Shown one piece after another: positions 28,494 to 38,067 of a DNA stretch of 64,000 bases. The first letter of the stretch is position 1, and every line of letters begins with the position of its first letter. A model generated the notes under the pieces. It was not told the origin of the DNA and did not search any database. It worked only from the letters and a program-made list of their open reading frames with translations. Source of the DNA: Hyphomicrobiales bacterium (GTDB lineage Bacteria; Pseudomonadota; Alphaproteobacteria; Rhizobiales; Rhizobiaceae); the NCBI GenBank assembly GCA_900466475.1, contig UBMI01000007.1, positions 452,569 through 516,568 on the forward strand. The letters are read 5' to 3'. The translations under genes were made by a program, and so were the position numbers.

Positions 28494-29300
28494 TTGAGGG
28501 CGGAGATTTCCTTTGGAAAATCCCTGGTTGGGATTTTATTCGTAGGACTTGCGGCTGCGAGCTGCACGACAACACCGAAACCGGCGGCGCCGGCGAAAGC
28601 CAAAACAAAACAGGCTCAATCGGCAAAAGTCACTTTCAATTACACCACCAAGGATCGCGACTGCTTGAAGCGCGCGATGTACTTCGAATCGCAGCATTCG
28701 GATGAGGCTGGTTATATGGCCGTCGGCAGTGTCGTCATGAACCGACTCACTTCCGGCGCCTATGCCGGCTCCATCTGCGGCGTCGTCGCCCAGAAGAAGC
28801 AGTTTGCGCCCGGTGTCATGACTCGCGAGGTCAAATCTCAGGCGGAGCCGGAGCTTACGACCGCGGCTGACGCGATCCTCAGCGGCGAGCGCCATCCGGC
28901 GGTGAAGGACGCGATGTTCTTCCACACGGCAGGGTTGAAATTCCCCTACAACAACATGCATTATGTGACGGTCGCAGGCGGCAATGCCTTCTACGAGAAG
29001 CGTGACGAAGACGGCACGCTTGAAACGCCGCCACCGCTGCCTTCCTATGAAGTCGCGATGAACTACGTCCCGGGCGAGAGCATGCTGCCGCCGCAGTTCG
29101 AGATACTGATCCCGTCGGACGTTCCCGTCCCGATCCCGTCTCCCGATCCCGCAGCGACGGCAAGCGTCACTCCTTTGCCGATGCCCGCAGCAGCGACTGC
29201 GATCGAGCCCCAACCCGGTACGCCCATCGCCATTCCAACACCCCGCCCCGCTTATGACAGCGTGATGCTGCGTCCAAGCATTTCGGCGAACGGCACCTGA
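28494..29300 (+). CDS. SleB-like cell wall hydrolase, putative lipoprotein
   Basis: A 268-residue protein with a TTG start 9 bp after AGGAGG. The N-terminus has a hydrophobic segment ending AAASC, a weak lipobox, then a Pro/Ala/Lys-rich linker and a SleB/Hydrolase_2 domain (about residues 50-165) with the catalytic Glu in AMYFESQ. The C-terminal third is proline-rich and low complexity. Such proteins are peptidoglycan lytic enzymes in Alphaproteobacteria, not spore-related here. Confidence 0.82.
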   Translation: MRAEISFGKSLVGILFVGLAAASCTTTPKPAAPAKAKTKQAQSAKVTFNYTTKDRDCLKRAMYFESQHSDEAGYMAVGSVVMNRLTSGAYAGSICGVVAQKKQFAPGVMTREVKSQAEPELTTAADAILSGERHPAVKDAMFFHTAGLKFPYNNMHYVTVAGGNAFYEKRDEDGTLETPPPLPSYEVAMNYVPGESMLPPQFEILIPSDVPVPIPSPDPAATASVTPLPMPAAATAIEPQPGTPIAIPTPRPAYDSVMLRPSISANGT

Positions 29301-29320
29301 ATTCAGAAGGATGAAGAGCG

Positions 29321-30553
29321 CTAGGCGCGCTCTTCCCAAACCCTGGCAAGCTCCACGATCGTCCTGACAGCTTTTTCCATATCCTGGCGGCTGATCCATT
29401 CGAGCGGCGAGTGGAAGGCGTGACCGCCAGCGAAGATGTTGGGGCACGGCAGGCCCATGAAGGAAAGACGCGAACCGTCAGTGCCGCCGCGGATGCTGCC
29501 GCGCACCGGCGTCATGTCCGCCCGGCGAACCGCTTCGACGGCATTCGCGACGATCTCGGGATGGCGGTCGAGCACCGTCTTCATGTTGCGATACTGTTCC
29601 TTCACGTCGAAACGATAGGTCGACCCTGGGTAAGCCTTCATCACATTCTTGACGATCGCTTCGAGCATGGTCTCCTTTTCGACCAGACCCACATCGGTGA
29701 AATCGCGAATGATGAGGCTGATTGCAGCCTTTTCCATCGAGCCTGCCACCCCTGTCGGATGGATGAAGCCCTGCTTTCCTTCGGTCGCTTCCGGGGCGAT
29801 CTCTTTCGGCAGCCGGTCGATAATCGCGCCTGCGATCTTGATGGCATTTTCCATCCGGTCCTTAGCAAAACCCGGATGGATTGCCACGCCGGCGATAACA
29901 ATATCGACGCTATCTGCCGAAAAGGTTTCATCCTCGATATGGCCGGCGGTCTCGCCATCCATCGTGTAGGCAAATTCCGCGCCGAGCTTTTTCAGATCGA
30001 CCTTGTTGACGCCGCGACCAACCTCTTCATCCGGCGTGAAGAGGATCTTGATCGTGCCATGCTTGATCCCCGGATTGTCGACGAGCACTTGAGCCGCAGC
30101 CATGATTTCCGCCAGGCCCGCCTTGTCGTCCGCGCCGAGCAAAGTCGTTCCATCGGTCGTGATGATATCGTTGCCGATCTGGTTTTTCAGCTCGGGATGT
30201 TCTGAAACACGGATCACCCGGTTTGGATCACCAGGAAGCTGAATATCCCCACCGGCATAGGCCTTCACCATCTGCGGCTTCACGTTCTTGCCGGTGAAGT
30301 CAGGCGCAGTGTCCATATGCGAGCAGAAGCAGATGACTGGCACGCTCTTGTCCGTATTGGCCGGAATAGTCGCATAGACATAGCCGTACTCATCGAGATG
30401 TGCATCCGAAAGGCCGATCTCCAGGAGCTCCTCGACGAGAACCCGGCCGAGATCCTTCTGTTTTTCGGTCGTCGGCTGCGCGGACGAGGCGGGATCAGAT
30501 TGCGTGTCGATGACGACATAGCGAAGAAAACGGTCGAGAACAGTGTCTGTCAT
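29321..30553 (-). CDS. pepT: Peptidase T (tripeptidase)
   Basis: A 410-residue cytosolic M20B metallopeptidase that removes the N-terminal residue of tripeptides. Zinc-site motifs are clear: FCSHMDTAPD (near residue 80), GADDKAGLAEI (near 142), TPDEEVGRG (near 175) and the C-terminal GGHAFHSPLEWI. The length is normal. It is convergent with the SleB-like gene. Confidence 0.95.
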   Translation of the reverse strand: MTDTVLDRFLRYVVIDTQSDPASSAQPTTEKQKDLGRVLVEELLEIGLSDAHLDEYGYVYATIPANTDKSVPVICFCSHMDTAPDFTGKNVKPQMVKAYAGGDIQLPGDPNRVIRVSEHPELKNQIGNDIITTDGTTLLGADDKAGLAEIMAAAQVLVDNPGIKHGTIKILFTPDEEVGRGVNKVDLKKLGAEFAYTMDGETAGHIEDETFSADSVDIVIAGVAIHPGFAKDRMENAIKIAGAIIDRLPKEIAPEATEGKQGFIHPTGVAGSMEKAAISLIIRDFTDVGLVEKETMLEAIVKNVMKAYPGSTYRFDVKEQYRNMKTVLDRHPEIVANAVEAVRRADMTPVRGSIRGGTDGSRLSFMGLPCPNIFAGGHAFHSPLEWISRQDMEKAVRTIVELARVWEERA

Positions 30554-30690
30554 AATATCCAGTCCAGCATGATCATCACCCGGTCATATAGCCACCGAAG
30601 GGCCTGTGATGAAAGCTCTTTTCCGCTATCGGCAAGGCCGCATCACCGCTCCTTCCGTTGCCTGAAGACAGGCAATTGCGCTCCCTCGGT

Positions 30691-31749
30691 TCAATCGACC
30701 CGGTTGCCCTCACTGTTGAACACATGCAGATGCTTGGCCGGGAAAGTGACATTGACCTTCGGTCCCGCACTCAGCGCATCACGATCAAGAGTGAAGATCT
30801 TGAATGGCAGGCCGTGCAGCGAAAGATGCAGGATGATGCCGAAGCCGGTCGGCTCGACGAGCTCGACGTCGGCGCTAATACCTGACCCGTCATTCGTCAT
30901 GGTGACGTGTTCCGGCCGAATGCCGATCGTCACCTTTTCGCCGTTCGACAAGCCAAGCGACTTGTTGAGCGGCACGATCGTACCGTCCCTCAGCTTCGCT
31001 CCGCCTGCCTCATAACTCGCATCGAGGAAATTCATGCCCGGCGAACCGATGAAGCCCGCGACGAAGAGATTGGCGGGGCGGTCGTAAAGCTCCAAGGGGC
31101 TGCCGACCTGCTGCACGACCCCGCCATGCATCGCGACGATCCGGTCCGCCAGCGTCATAGCCTCGATCTGGTCGTGGGTCACGTAGATCGAGGTTGCCTT
31201 GAGGTCGCCATGCAATTTCTTGATTTCGGCGCGCATCTGTTCGCGCAGGCGCGCATCGAGGTTCGACAGCGGCTCGTCGAAGAGAAAAGCCTTCGGCTGG
31301 CGCACGATGGCGCGGCCCATGGCGACACGCTGGCGCTGGCCGCCGGAGAGCGCCTTCGGGCGCCGTTCGAGCAGCGGGTCGAGGCCGAGCTTGGAAGCCG
31401 CACCGGCAACGGCGCTCGCGATCTTCTCCTTCGCCGTCTTCCTGAGCTTCAGGCTATAGCTCATATTGCCAGCAACATTCATGTGCGGATAGAGCGCGTA
31501 GGACTGGAACACCATGGCGATGTCGCGGTCTTTCGGATGCAGCTCGTTGACACGATTGCCGGCAATGCGGATTTCACCATCAGTCACCTCTTCGAGGCCT
31601 GCGATCATGCGCAGCAGTGTTGACTTGCCGCAGCCGGACGGGCCGACGAGGACGACGAATTCCCCATCCTTGATCTCCAGATCGACGCCGTGCAGCACCG
31701 GGAAATGGCCGTAGGATTTCTTGATATTCTTGATGTCGATCGATGCCAT
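30691..31749 (-). CDS. Sugar ABC transporter ATP-binding protein (UgpC/MalK type)
   Basis: A 352-residue ATPase with Walker A ([12 protein letters not shown]), signature [14 protein letters not shown], Walker B ([13 protein letters not shown]) and a C-terminal MalK/TOBE domain. It is the last gene of the 36.8-30.7 kb operon and drives the two permeases upstream of it. Confidence 0.92.
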   Translation of the reverse strand: MASIDIKNIKKSYGHFPVLHGVDLEIKDGEFVVLVGPSGCGKSTLLRMIAGLEEVTDGEIRIAGNRVNELHPKDRDIAMVFQSYALYPHMNVAGNMSYSLKLRKTAKEKIASAVAGAASKLGLDPLLERRPKALSGGQRQRVAMGRAIVRQPKAFLFDEPLSNLDARLREQMRAEIKKLHGDLKATSIYVTHDQIEAMTLADRIVAMHGGVVQQVGSPLELYDRPANLFVAGFIGSPGMNFLDASYEAGGAKLRDGTIVPLNKSLGLSNGEKVTIGIRPEHVTMTNDGSGISADVELVEPTGFGIILHLSLHGLPFKIFTLDRDALSAGPKVNVTFPAKHLHVFNSEGNRVD

Positions 31750-31753
31750 GTGA

Positions 31754-32584
31754 CTAACCCTTGACCGCGCCGGCCGTCAGGCCCTGGACGAGATAACGCT
31801 GGATGAGCAGGAAGAAGAGGCCGGCCGGAATGAGCGCCATGACGCCTGCCGCCATCATCTGCCCGAAATCCACGGAGAATTTCGAAACGAAGGTAAGAAG
31901 GCCAACCGGGAAGGTCGCCGCGTCATTGCCGTTGATCAGCATCAATGCAAAGAGCAGCTCGCTCCACGCCGCCGTGAAGACGAAGCCGAGAGTTGCCGCA
32001 ATGCCGGGCAGCGTCAGCGGCAGGATGATCTGACGGAAGGCCATGAACTGGGTGGCGCCATCGATCATCGCCGCCTCTTCGAGGTCCTTCGGAATGCCAT
32101 CGAAGAAGGACTGCATCAGGAAGGTCGCAAAGGGCACATTGAAGGCGGTGTAGACGATGACGAGACCGGTCAGGCTGTTCGTCAGGTGCAAGGGCGACAG
32201 AATCTTGAAGATCGGCGCCACCAGCATGACGAGCGGGAACATCTGTGTCAGCAGCATCAGCGCCACGATCCAGTATTTCGCGCGGAAGGTGAAGCGCGAC
32301 AAAGCATAGCCGGACAGCGAGGCACAGATCGTCACCGTGATCGCCGTCGAAGCTGAGACGATAACGCTGTTCTTGAAGAAGGTTGGGAAGGCGCTGTGCT
32401 GCAGCACGAAACTATAGTGTTCCCAAGTGGTCCGCGACGGCCACATGCGCACGCCTTCGGTGTAAAGCAGGTCATTCGGCGTTACCGAGACCTTCAAAAG
32501 CCAGAAGAGCGGGAAAAGCGCGAAGACGACATAGACGAGGATCGCCAGACGGTGCGCGATAATGGGGAGAATAGATCGTCTCAT
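31754..32584 (-). CDS. Sugar ABC transporter permease (MalG family)
   Basis: A 276-residue permease with six spans and the EAA loop LEEAAMIDGATQFMAFRQIILP. It ends in the family-typical LVQGLTAGAVKG. It starts 3 bp after its partner permease and 4 bp separate it from the ATPase gene. Confidence 0.92.
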   Translation of the reverse strand: MRRSILPIIAHRLAILVYVVFALFPLFWLLKVSVTPNDLLYTEGVRMWPSRTTWEHYSFVLQHSAFPTFFKNSVIVSASTAITVTICASLSGYALSRFTFRAKYWIVALMLLTQMFPLVMLVAPIFKILSPLHLTNSLTGLVIVYTAFNVPFATFLMQSFFDGIPKDLEEAAMIDGATQFMAFRQIILPLTLPGIAATLGFVFTAAWSELLFALMLINGNDAATFPVGLLTFVSKFSVDFGQMMAAGVMALIPAGLFFLLIQRYLVQGLTAGAVKG

Positions 32585-32587
32585 GGC

Positions 32588-33523
32588 TCAATCCTTGGCC
32601 AGCAGGCTCTGCCGCAGCAGGATGATCAGCATGGAATAGGCAAGAAGCAGGACCAGCAGCACCAGCGCAATCGCCGAAGCATAGCCGAAATCGAGCCGCT
32701 TGAAGGCCTGGGTGAAGATGTAGCTCGCGACAATCTGCGTCCTGTCCGCCGGGCCGCCGCCAGTCATGACGACGATGAGATCGGCGAAATTCGAAATCCA
32801 GACGGTGCGCAGCATGACAGTGATGGCAATCGTCGGCGCCAGAAACGGCAAGGTGATCGACCTGAACCGCTGGAACCAGCCGGCACCGTCGATCGAGGCC
32901 GCTTCATAAAGATCGCGCGGGATCGCCTGCAGGGCTGCGAGCAGCGTGATGGCAAAGAAGGGAATACCCCACCAGACATTGGCGATGATCGGCCCCCACA
33001 TCGCATATTGCGGATCGGAGAGAATATTGCCCGGCTCACTCATCAGCCCGAGCCCGAACAGCCAGTGCGGGATCGGCCCGATGACCGGATTGAAAAGCCA
33101 GGCCCAGTTCAGGCCGGCAAGGAATGACGGTACGGCCCAGGGCAGGAAGACCAGCGCCTGAATGACGCCCCTGCCCCAGAACGGCTTGTCGAGCAGGAGG
33201 GCGAGGATGAGACCGAAGATGAATTGCAGGATGACGGAAGCGCCGGTCCACCAGAGCGTATTCTTGAGCGCGCCGTAGAAGGCCTTGTCCTGTGCAAGCT
33301 CGCGGAAATGCTCGATCCCGACGAAGCCACCTGAAAAAGGATTGAGAAGCTGGATATCGCGGAAGGCATAGGAAACGCCGACCACCAGCGGGACCAGCAT
33401 GACCGCAATGATCAGGATCAACGAGGGCGCGCTATAGAGATAAGGCTCCGAGGCATCGGCCAGGCGCCGCAGCCATGGCCGGCGGTCGTGGCGCATCTCG
33501 AGCGTGTCGGCGGTGATAGTCAT
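32588..33523 (-). CDS. Sugar ABC transporter permease (MalF family)
   Basis: A 311-residue permease with six spans and the EAA loop LYEAASIDGAGWFQRFRSITLP. The N-terminal 30 residues are cytoplasmic. It pairs with the MalG-type permease. Confidence 0.92.
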   Translation of the reverse strand: MTITADTLEMRHDRRPWLRRLADASEPYLYSAPSLILIIAVMLVPLVVGVSYAFRDIQLLNPFSGGFVGIEHFRELAQDKAFYGALKNTLWWTGASVILQFIFGLILALLLDKPFWGRGVIQALVFLPWAVPSFLAGLNWAWLFNPVIGPIPHWLFGLGLMSEPGNILSDPQYAMWGPIIANVWWGIPFFAITLLAALQAIPRDLYEAASIDGAGWFQRFRSITLPFLAPTIAITVMLRTVWISNFADLIVVMTGGGPADRTQIVASYIFTQAFKRLDFGYASAIALVLLVLLLAYSMLIILLRQSLLAKD

Positions 33524-33577
33524 TTACCCGATACTTCCCCTTGCGGCACTTCGGCGCGCCGTCTGTCGTTGCATGAG

Positions 33578-33602
33578 CGGCGGCGGAAGATATCCGCCGC
33601 CG
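33578..33602 (-). other. Strong intercistronic hairpin between binding protein and permease genes
   Basis: A perfect 10-bp stem CGGCGGCGGA/TCCGCCGCCG with a 5-nt loop lies in the 94-bp gap after the binding-protein gene. No U-tract follows. Such structures commonly stabilise the binding-protein mRNA and damp permease expression. Confidence 0.65.
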
Positions 33603-33617
33603 TTTGCGATTTTGGCC

Positions 33618-34880
33618 TTACTTCTTGGCGAGGAACTTCTGCTGCGCCTTGGTGAGGTAATCGGCCCACTGATCGGCGAGATCCTTGGCCGAGATGTCAC
33701 CGAGCAGCGCCTGCTGCGAGGTCTTGATCGCCATGGAATCCTTGAAGAAGGCGAATTCCTCGAGGTAGGTCGGCATGACCGTCGGGACGGTATCCTTATC
33801 GGCGAGTTCCTCGAACCAGCCCTTGAACTGGTCACCGGCGTAGAAGGGATCCTTCTCGGCAGCCGTATAGGCCGGCAGAGCGCCGATCTTCTTGTTCCAC
33901 TCGATATTGCCTTCAGGCCCTTCGAGCGTGGCGATCAGCTTCCAGGAGAGGTCCTTGTTCTGGCTCGTCGTGAACATCGACCAGCCGCCGTAACCGATAG
34001 TCGGATAGGACTTGCCGGCCGGGCCCTTCGGCAACGGCATGACGCCAAAGTCTTCCTTCTTCATGCGCTCGGCAATGGCGATCAGCGCATCCGGATCCTG
34101 GTCGAGGAAGGCGCAGGTACCGGAATAGAAGCCGGCCACGACTTCGTTGAAGCCCCAGTTGACGCTATCCTTCGGTGCATAGCCCTTCTTGTAGAGATCG
34201 ACCATCCACTCGATGCCCTTTGCCCAGCCTTCGCTGTTCATGGTCGAGGTGCCGTCTTCGTTGAAGTACTTGTTGCTGCCGGCCATGGAGGCTGCAAAGA
34301 TCATCCAGCCGTTCAGGCCGCCCGGACCGCCGCGCATGCAGTAGCCATATTTGCCCGGCAGCTTGGAGACGGCTTCGGAGGCCTTGGTGAAGTCTTCCAT
34401 CGTCTTCGGTGGTTCCTTGACGCCGGCGTCTGCGAGCAGCTTCTTGTTGTAGAACATGGCGCGCAGATAGAAGCCGTAGGGCAGCATATAGGCGGTGTTA
34501 TTGACGTCACGGCCGAGGTCGAGCGCGCGAGGCGTCAGTTCCTTGGTGTGCTCCCACTTCGCAAGATAGGGCTCGAGGCTCTCGAGCATGCCGTTGTTGG
34601 CATAGAGCGACAGCCAGGTATCGGGCATTTCCATCACGTCGGGCACATCGCCGGCCGAAACCATGGTCGCGAACTTCTGGAAGGCTTCGTTCCATGGCAG
34701 CGAGATGATATCGACCTTGGTGCCGGGATTGGCGGCTTCGAACTTGCCGACGATCGACTTCAGCGTTTCGGTGCGCTCTGGGCTGGTGATGACTTCGACG
34801 AGCTTCAGCGTCGTGTCCGCAAAGGCCGTGCCTGCCATCATCGTGGTTGCAAAGAGCGTTGAAAGAATAAGCTTTTTCAT
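33618..34880 (-). CDS. Sugar-type ABC transporter periplasmic binding protein (family 1)
   Basis: A 420-residue exported protein with signal peptide MKKLILSTLFATTMMAGTAFA and an SBP_bac_1 fold (TLKLVEVITSPERTETLKSIV; NPGTKVDIISLPWNEAF, split). It ends in a lysine-rich tail. GGAGGGG precedes the ATG. The ligand is unknown; the operon also encodes a Cys/Met-family lyase, so an unusual conjugate is possible. Confidence 0.9.
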   Translation of the reverse strand: MKKLILSTLFATTMMAGTAFADTTLKLVEVITSPERTETLKSIVGKFEAANPGTKVDIISLPWNEAFQKFATMVSAGDVPDVMEMPDTWLSLYANNGMLESLEPYLAKWEHTKELTPRALDLGRDVNNTAYMLPYGFYLRAMFYNKKLLADAGVKEPPKTMEDFTKASEAVSKLPGKYGYCMRGGPGGLNGWMIFAASMAGSNKYFNEDGTSTMNSEGWAKGIEWMVDLYKKGYAPKDSVNWGFNEVVAGFYSGTCAFLDQDPDALIAIAERMKKEDFGVMPLPKGPAGKSYPTIGYGGWSMFTTSQNKDLSWKLIATLEGPEGNIEWNKKIGALPAYTAAEKDPFYAGDQFKGWFEELADKDTVPTVMPTYLEEFAFFKDSMAIKTSQQALLGDISAKDLADQWADYLTKAQQKFLAKK

Positions 34881-34917
34881 TTTCGGTTCCCCTCCGTCGT
34901 TGTTTGTGAGGTTTCAG

Positions 34918-36084
34918 TTAAGAGGCGACAGCAATCGCCTCCTCGATATCCCTCCACAGGGCCTCGGTTCCCTCGAGGCCGATATGGAGGCGCACAGATC
35001 GCGGGCTGATACCGAAGGTTTGTGCGGAATTCGGCTGTGCCTTTTGCTGCAGCACCACCTCGCCCGGTACGATCAGGCTTTCATGTCCACCCCAGCTTAC
35101 GCCCAGTTTGAAAAGCTTGAGGTGATCTGCGAAGGCTCTGACATCGATGCCTTCGCGGAATATGAAGGAAAAGAGGCCCGACGTGCCGTTGAGGCCGTTG
35201 GGCAAGCGGTTGGCAAGGCCCGGATGACAGACCTGCTCGACTACATCGAGCGCCTGCAGGCGCTGCGCGATCGTCATGGCCGCTGCCTCATGTGCCCGCA
35301 TGCGCAAGGGCAAAGTCCGGAGGCCCCGGATCAGCAGCCAGGCATCGAAGGGAGACAGCTTGCCACCGAGATAGGGATAGGATTCAGCCTTGATGCGCGC
35401 AATCATCTCCTTCGAGCCGGCGACGATACCGGCGACGACATCGCTGTGGCCGCCGAGATATTTGGATGCCGAATGAATGACCAGGTCGACACCGAGCGTT
35501 ATCGGCCGCTGGAAGAATGGGCTCGCCCAGCTATTGTCGATCATTGTGACCACGCCGTGCTTTTTGGCGAGTGCCGCCAGCGCGCCGACATCATGGGCTT
35601 CCATGACCCAGCTCGTCGGGCTTTCCATGTAGAAGACCTTGGCACCCGGCAGTGCCTTGGCGACCGCCTCTTCATCACGACCGTCGACATAGGTCACTTC
35701 GACCTTCATTCGCTTCAGGATCGTGCCGAACAGCCGGAAGGCATCCGGATAGACATGCTTGACGGCGACGATGCGGTCGCCCGGTTCCACGAAGCTCAGA
35801 ACGGCAGACGAGATCGCCGCCATGCCGCTTGCAAAACCCAACGCATCCTCGGCCCCTTCGAGCTTTGCCAGCATCTCCTCGAACATGCGCACGGTCGGGT
35901 TCAGGCCACGCGTATAGATCGGCCGCACCTTTTCGCCGCGATAGGAGGCGATCATGTCGTCATAGTCGGAGAAGGTAAAAAGCGACGTCTGGAAGATCGG
36001 CGGCACGACCGCTTCGGCGAAGTTGCCTTCGTCATGGGCGGTAATCAGCGAGGCAAGGTCGAACGGTTCGAGGCCGTCAGTCAT
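34918..36084 (-). CDS. PLP-dependent Cys/Met metabolism enzyme (cystathionine gamma-synthase/lyase family)
   Basis: A 388-residue fold-type I PLP enzyme. The cofactor lysine is K208 in HSASKYLGGHSD, the phosphate-binding YTRGLNPT is at 58-65 and SGMAAISSA at 86-94. Family members cleave or form C-S bonds (cystathionine beta/gamma-lyase, methionine gamma-lyase, homocysteine synthesis). The exact reaction is not readable. It is translationally coupled to the GntR gene and followed after 37 bp by the binding protein, which ties it to the imported substrate rather than to general methionine synthesis. Confidence 0.85.
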   Translation of the reverse strand: MTDGLEPFDLASLITAHDEGNFAEAVVPPIFQTSLFTFSDYDDMIASYRGEKVRPIYTRGLNPTVRMFEEMLAKLEGAEDALGFASGMAAISSAVLSFVEPGDRIVAVKHVYPDAFRLFGTILKRMKVEVTYVDGRDEEAVAKALPGAKVFYMESPTSWVMEAHDVGALAALAKKHGVVTMIDNSWASPFFQRPITLGVDLVIHSASKYLGGHSDVVAGIVAGSKEMIARIKAESYPYLGGKLSPFDAWLLIRGLRTLPLRMRAHEAAAMTIAQRLQALDVVEQVCHPGLANRLPNGLNGTSGLFSFIFREGIDVRAFADHLKLFKLGVSWGGHESLIVPGEVVLQQKAQPNSAQTFGISPRSVRLHIGLEGTEALWRDIEEAIAVAS

Positions 36085-36803
36085 CGGGACATTTCCTTGA
36101 TGTCTTCCTCGACCACGTCGAGGATTTTCAGTGTCTCACGCCGCGCCGCTTCGGTGTCCTGAGCGGCGATGGCGTTGAAAAGGGTGCGGTGAAAGGGGAA
36201 AGATCGGCGGGCAAAGTCCTGCCGGTCGAAAGGATGCGTCCAGAACCGTTCGAAGGTCTCGCGCATCTGCTCGAGAAGCTGGCGGAACAGCGGATTATGG
36301 GTGGCATCATAGACCGCCAGATGGAAGGCCAGGTCTTCCGGACCCGATGCGCCCTGGGCTATATGCACCCGCTCCATCTCGCAGAGCTTTTCCTCGATGA
36401 GCAAGAGATCCTTCGCGGTGCGCCGGCGTGCAGCCACCATGCCGGCTTCGCATTCAATGCCGCGGCGAACTTCCAGCGTCTGTAGCAGAACATCGCGCAG
36501 ATGCGTCGTATCGAGTGACAGCGGCATATGAACGGTATCGCGAGAAACCGGTTTCAGCAGATAAGTTCCGCTGCCCTTGCGCGTCTCGATCACGCCGAGC
36601 GCCTGGAAATGCCGGATCGCTTCACGAATGGTGGAACGCCCGACGGCCAGGGCCGCCATCAGCTCGCGCTCCGCCGGCAGCCGGTCACCCGCCTGGAGCC
36701 GGGCATCCTCGACATAATGCGCCAGCGCATCGGTCACCTGACGCGCGCGATCCATCGCCGGAAGGGGCCGGATTACCGGCCGGTCGCTAGCATTTGCCTT
36801 CAT
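36081..36803 (-). CDS. GntR family regulator, FadR/FCD subfamily
   Basis: A 240-residue regulator: an N-terminal winged HTH (LPAERELMAALAVGRSTIREAIRHFQALGVIE, about residues 40-72) and a helical FCD effector domain with the metal-binding His/Asp pattern. It heads the operon with the PLP lyase and sugar-type importer and probably represses it. It overlaps the lyase gene by 4 bp. Confidence 0.88.
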   Translation of the reverse strand: MKANASDRPVIRPLPAMDRARQVTDALAHYVEDARLQAGDRLPAERELMAALAVGRSTIREAIRHFQALGVIETRKGSGTYLLKPVSRDTVHMPLSLDTTHLRDVLLQTLEVRRGIECEAGMVAARRRTAKDLLLIEEKLCEMERVHIAQGASGPEDLAFHLAVYDATHNPLFRQLLEQMRETFERFWTHPFDRQDFARRSFPFHRTLFNAIAAQDTEAARRETLKILDVVEEDIKEMSR

Positions 36804-36843
36804 GGTTCCCCAGGTTCTTTTTCAAGGCAGCCGACCTATTAAA

Positions 36844-36856
36844 TTGGTCTGACATC
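36844..36856. promoter_or_regulatory. Candidate FadR-type operator
   Basis: TTGGTCTGACATC lies about 40 bp upstream of the GntR start. FCD-type GntR regulators commonly bind TTGGTnnGACCAA-like palindromes; the left half and the GAC are matched, the right end is not. Confidence 0.35.
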
Positions 36857-36985
36857 TTAGCATTTCTGAAAGATGGGAAGCCGTCAAGGCAGTTTTACGT
36901 TCCTCTCAACAGATAGATGGCGACGCCGCAGGGACCAGCGACAAGGTCGCAAATCCCCGACGGTCCGAGATTTCCTTGGAGGTGA

Positions 36986-37714
36986 TCACACGCCCCGCAT
37001 GTTTCCCCAGAGCAGAACGTGGAGCTGCGGGAGAACGCGCGCGTCGAACCACCGGTCCGAGGCGACCCGATCGACCAGCCACCGCATGCGGTTGAGAATG
37101 CCGTCGAGATCGATCAACACTCCATCTTCCACCGGCGGCGTGTGATTGCCCGGCTGGAGAAAGATCGGAAGCTCTTCGAACTCCCTGGCGGCCGATCTTG
37201 CAAAGGCGTAGTCACGCTCATCGAAGATGACGATCTTCATAGCGATCCTGGGACCATTGCGTGCAGCTGCCACGCACTCCCTTAGTTCACCCGCCTTGAA
37301 TTCCATGCCGCTGGACGGTGGTTTCGGGCTAAGGATCAAATGATCCAATTCTGGAAACCAGTCCTGGGCGATCGAGCCCTGTGTTTCCAAAGCGAATTGA
37401 TAACCGTCGCGCTTTCCCCTGGTTATCAGCGGCCCAAGTGGCTGAATTGCCGGGTTTCCACCAGACAAGGAAATCGTCAGCGGACAGCCCTGAGAGAGCG
37501 CTTCCACTTTCGACCAGATGTCGTCGACCGACATCGGCGTCCACTCGTCGCGGAAGGCGCTGTCGACGGCATGGAGGGTATCGCACCATTCGCAGCGATA
37601 ATCGCATCCGCCCGTTCTGACAAAGACGGTAGGAAGGCCTATGAGCGGCCCTTCCCCCTGGATCGTCGGTCCGAATATTTCGCTGATGCGGATCTTTTGC
37701 TCCCTGACCGTCAT
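36986..37714 (-). CDS. queE: QueE, 7-carboxy-7-deazaguanine synthase (radical SAM)
   Basis: A 242-residue radical SAM enzyme that rearranges 6-carboxytetrahydropterin to 7-carboxy-7-deazaguanine on the way to preQ0 and queuosine. The cluster cysteines C37, C41 and C44 form CX3CX2C ([11 protein letters not shown]), and [15 protein letters not shown] is the QueE N-terminus. The start at 37714 gives an ATGA overlap with queD; a longer reading is open upstream but lies within queD. Confidence 0.93.
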   Translation of the reverse strand: MTVREQKIRISEIFGPTIQGEGPLIGLPTVFVRTGGCDYRCEWCDTLHAVDSAFRDEWTPMSVDDIWSKVEALSQGCPLTISLSGGNPAIQPLGPLITRGKRDGYQFALETQGSIAQDWFPELDHLILSPKPPSSGMEFKAGELRECVAAARNGPRIAMKIVIFDERDYAFARSAAREFEELPIFLQPGNHTPPVEDGVLIDLDGILNRMRWLVDRVASDRWFDARVLPQLHVLLWGNMRGV

Positions 37715-38067
37715 GGGCGATATTCCGCCCATGTCTTCGGCGTCTCGCTTACCCTGACCGCCGATGTTTCCGGCAGTCTTTCCTTGCACCAGTCGTAAAA
37801 ATGCTTGGCGAGCCATTCTGACGTTACCCGATCATGGCCCAGCGCATCGTTGAGATGCCGGTGATCGAAGCATTCATCGATGTACCGTTTGAGAGGCGCA
37901 AGCTCGTGATAGTCGCGGACAAAGCCGTCCTCGTTCAATTCGGAGGCCGCAAGCTCGACCTCAACGATATAATTGTGCCCGTGGAGACGCGCGCACTGAT
38001 GGTCGTCGGGCAGATGGGACAGCTGATGCGAGGCGGAAAAATGGAACTCCTTGGTGATCCGGTACAT
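37711..38067 (-). CDS. queD: QueD, 6-carboxytetrahydropterin synthase
   Basis: A 118-residue enzyme that converts dihydroneopterin triphosphate to 6-carboxytetrahydropterin. Zinc ligands H14, H29 and H31 (FSASHQL; LHGHNY) and catalytic C25 are present. A GTG one codon upstream is in frame, but the ATG at 38067 overlaps the queC stop by one base (TGATG) and is preferred. Confidence 0.93.
   Translation of the reverse strand: MYRITKEFHFSASHQLSHLPDDHQCARLHGHNYIVEVELAASELNEDGFVRDYHELAPLKRYIDECFDHRHLNDALGHDRVTSEWLAKHFYDWCKERLPETSAVRVSETPKTWAEYRP

Noticed and set aside
28494..29300. Spore germination role suggested by the SleB domain
   Set aside because: Alphaproteobacteria do not form endospores; the domain here is a general peptidoglycan hydrolase.
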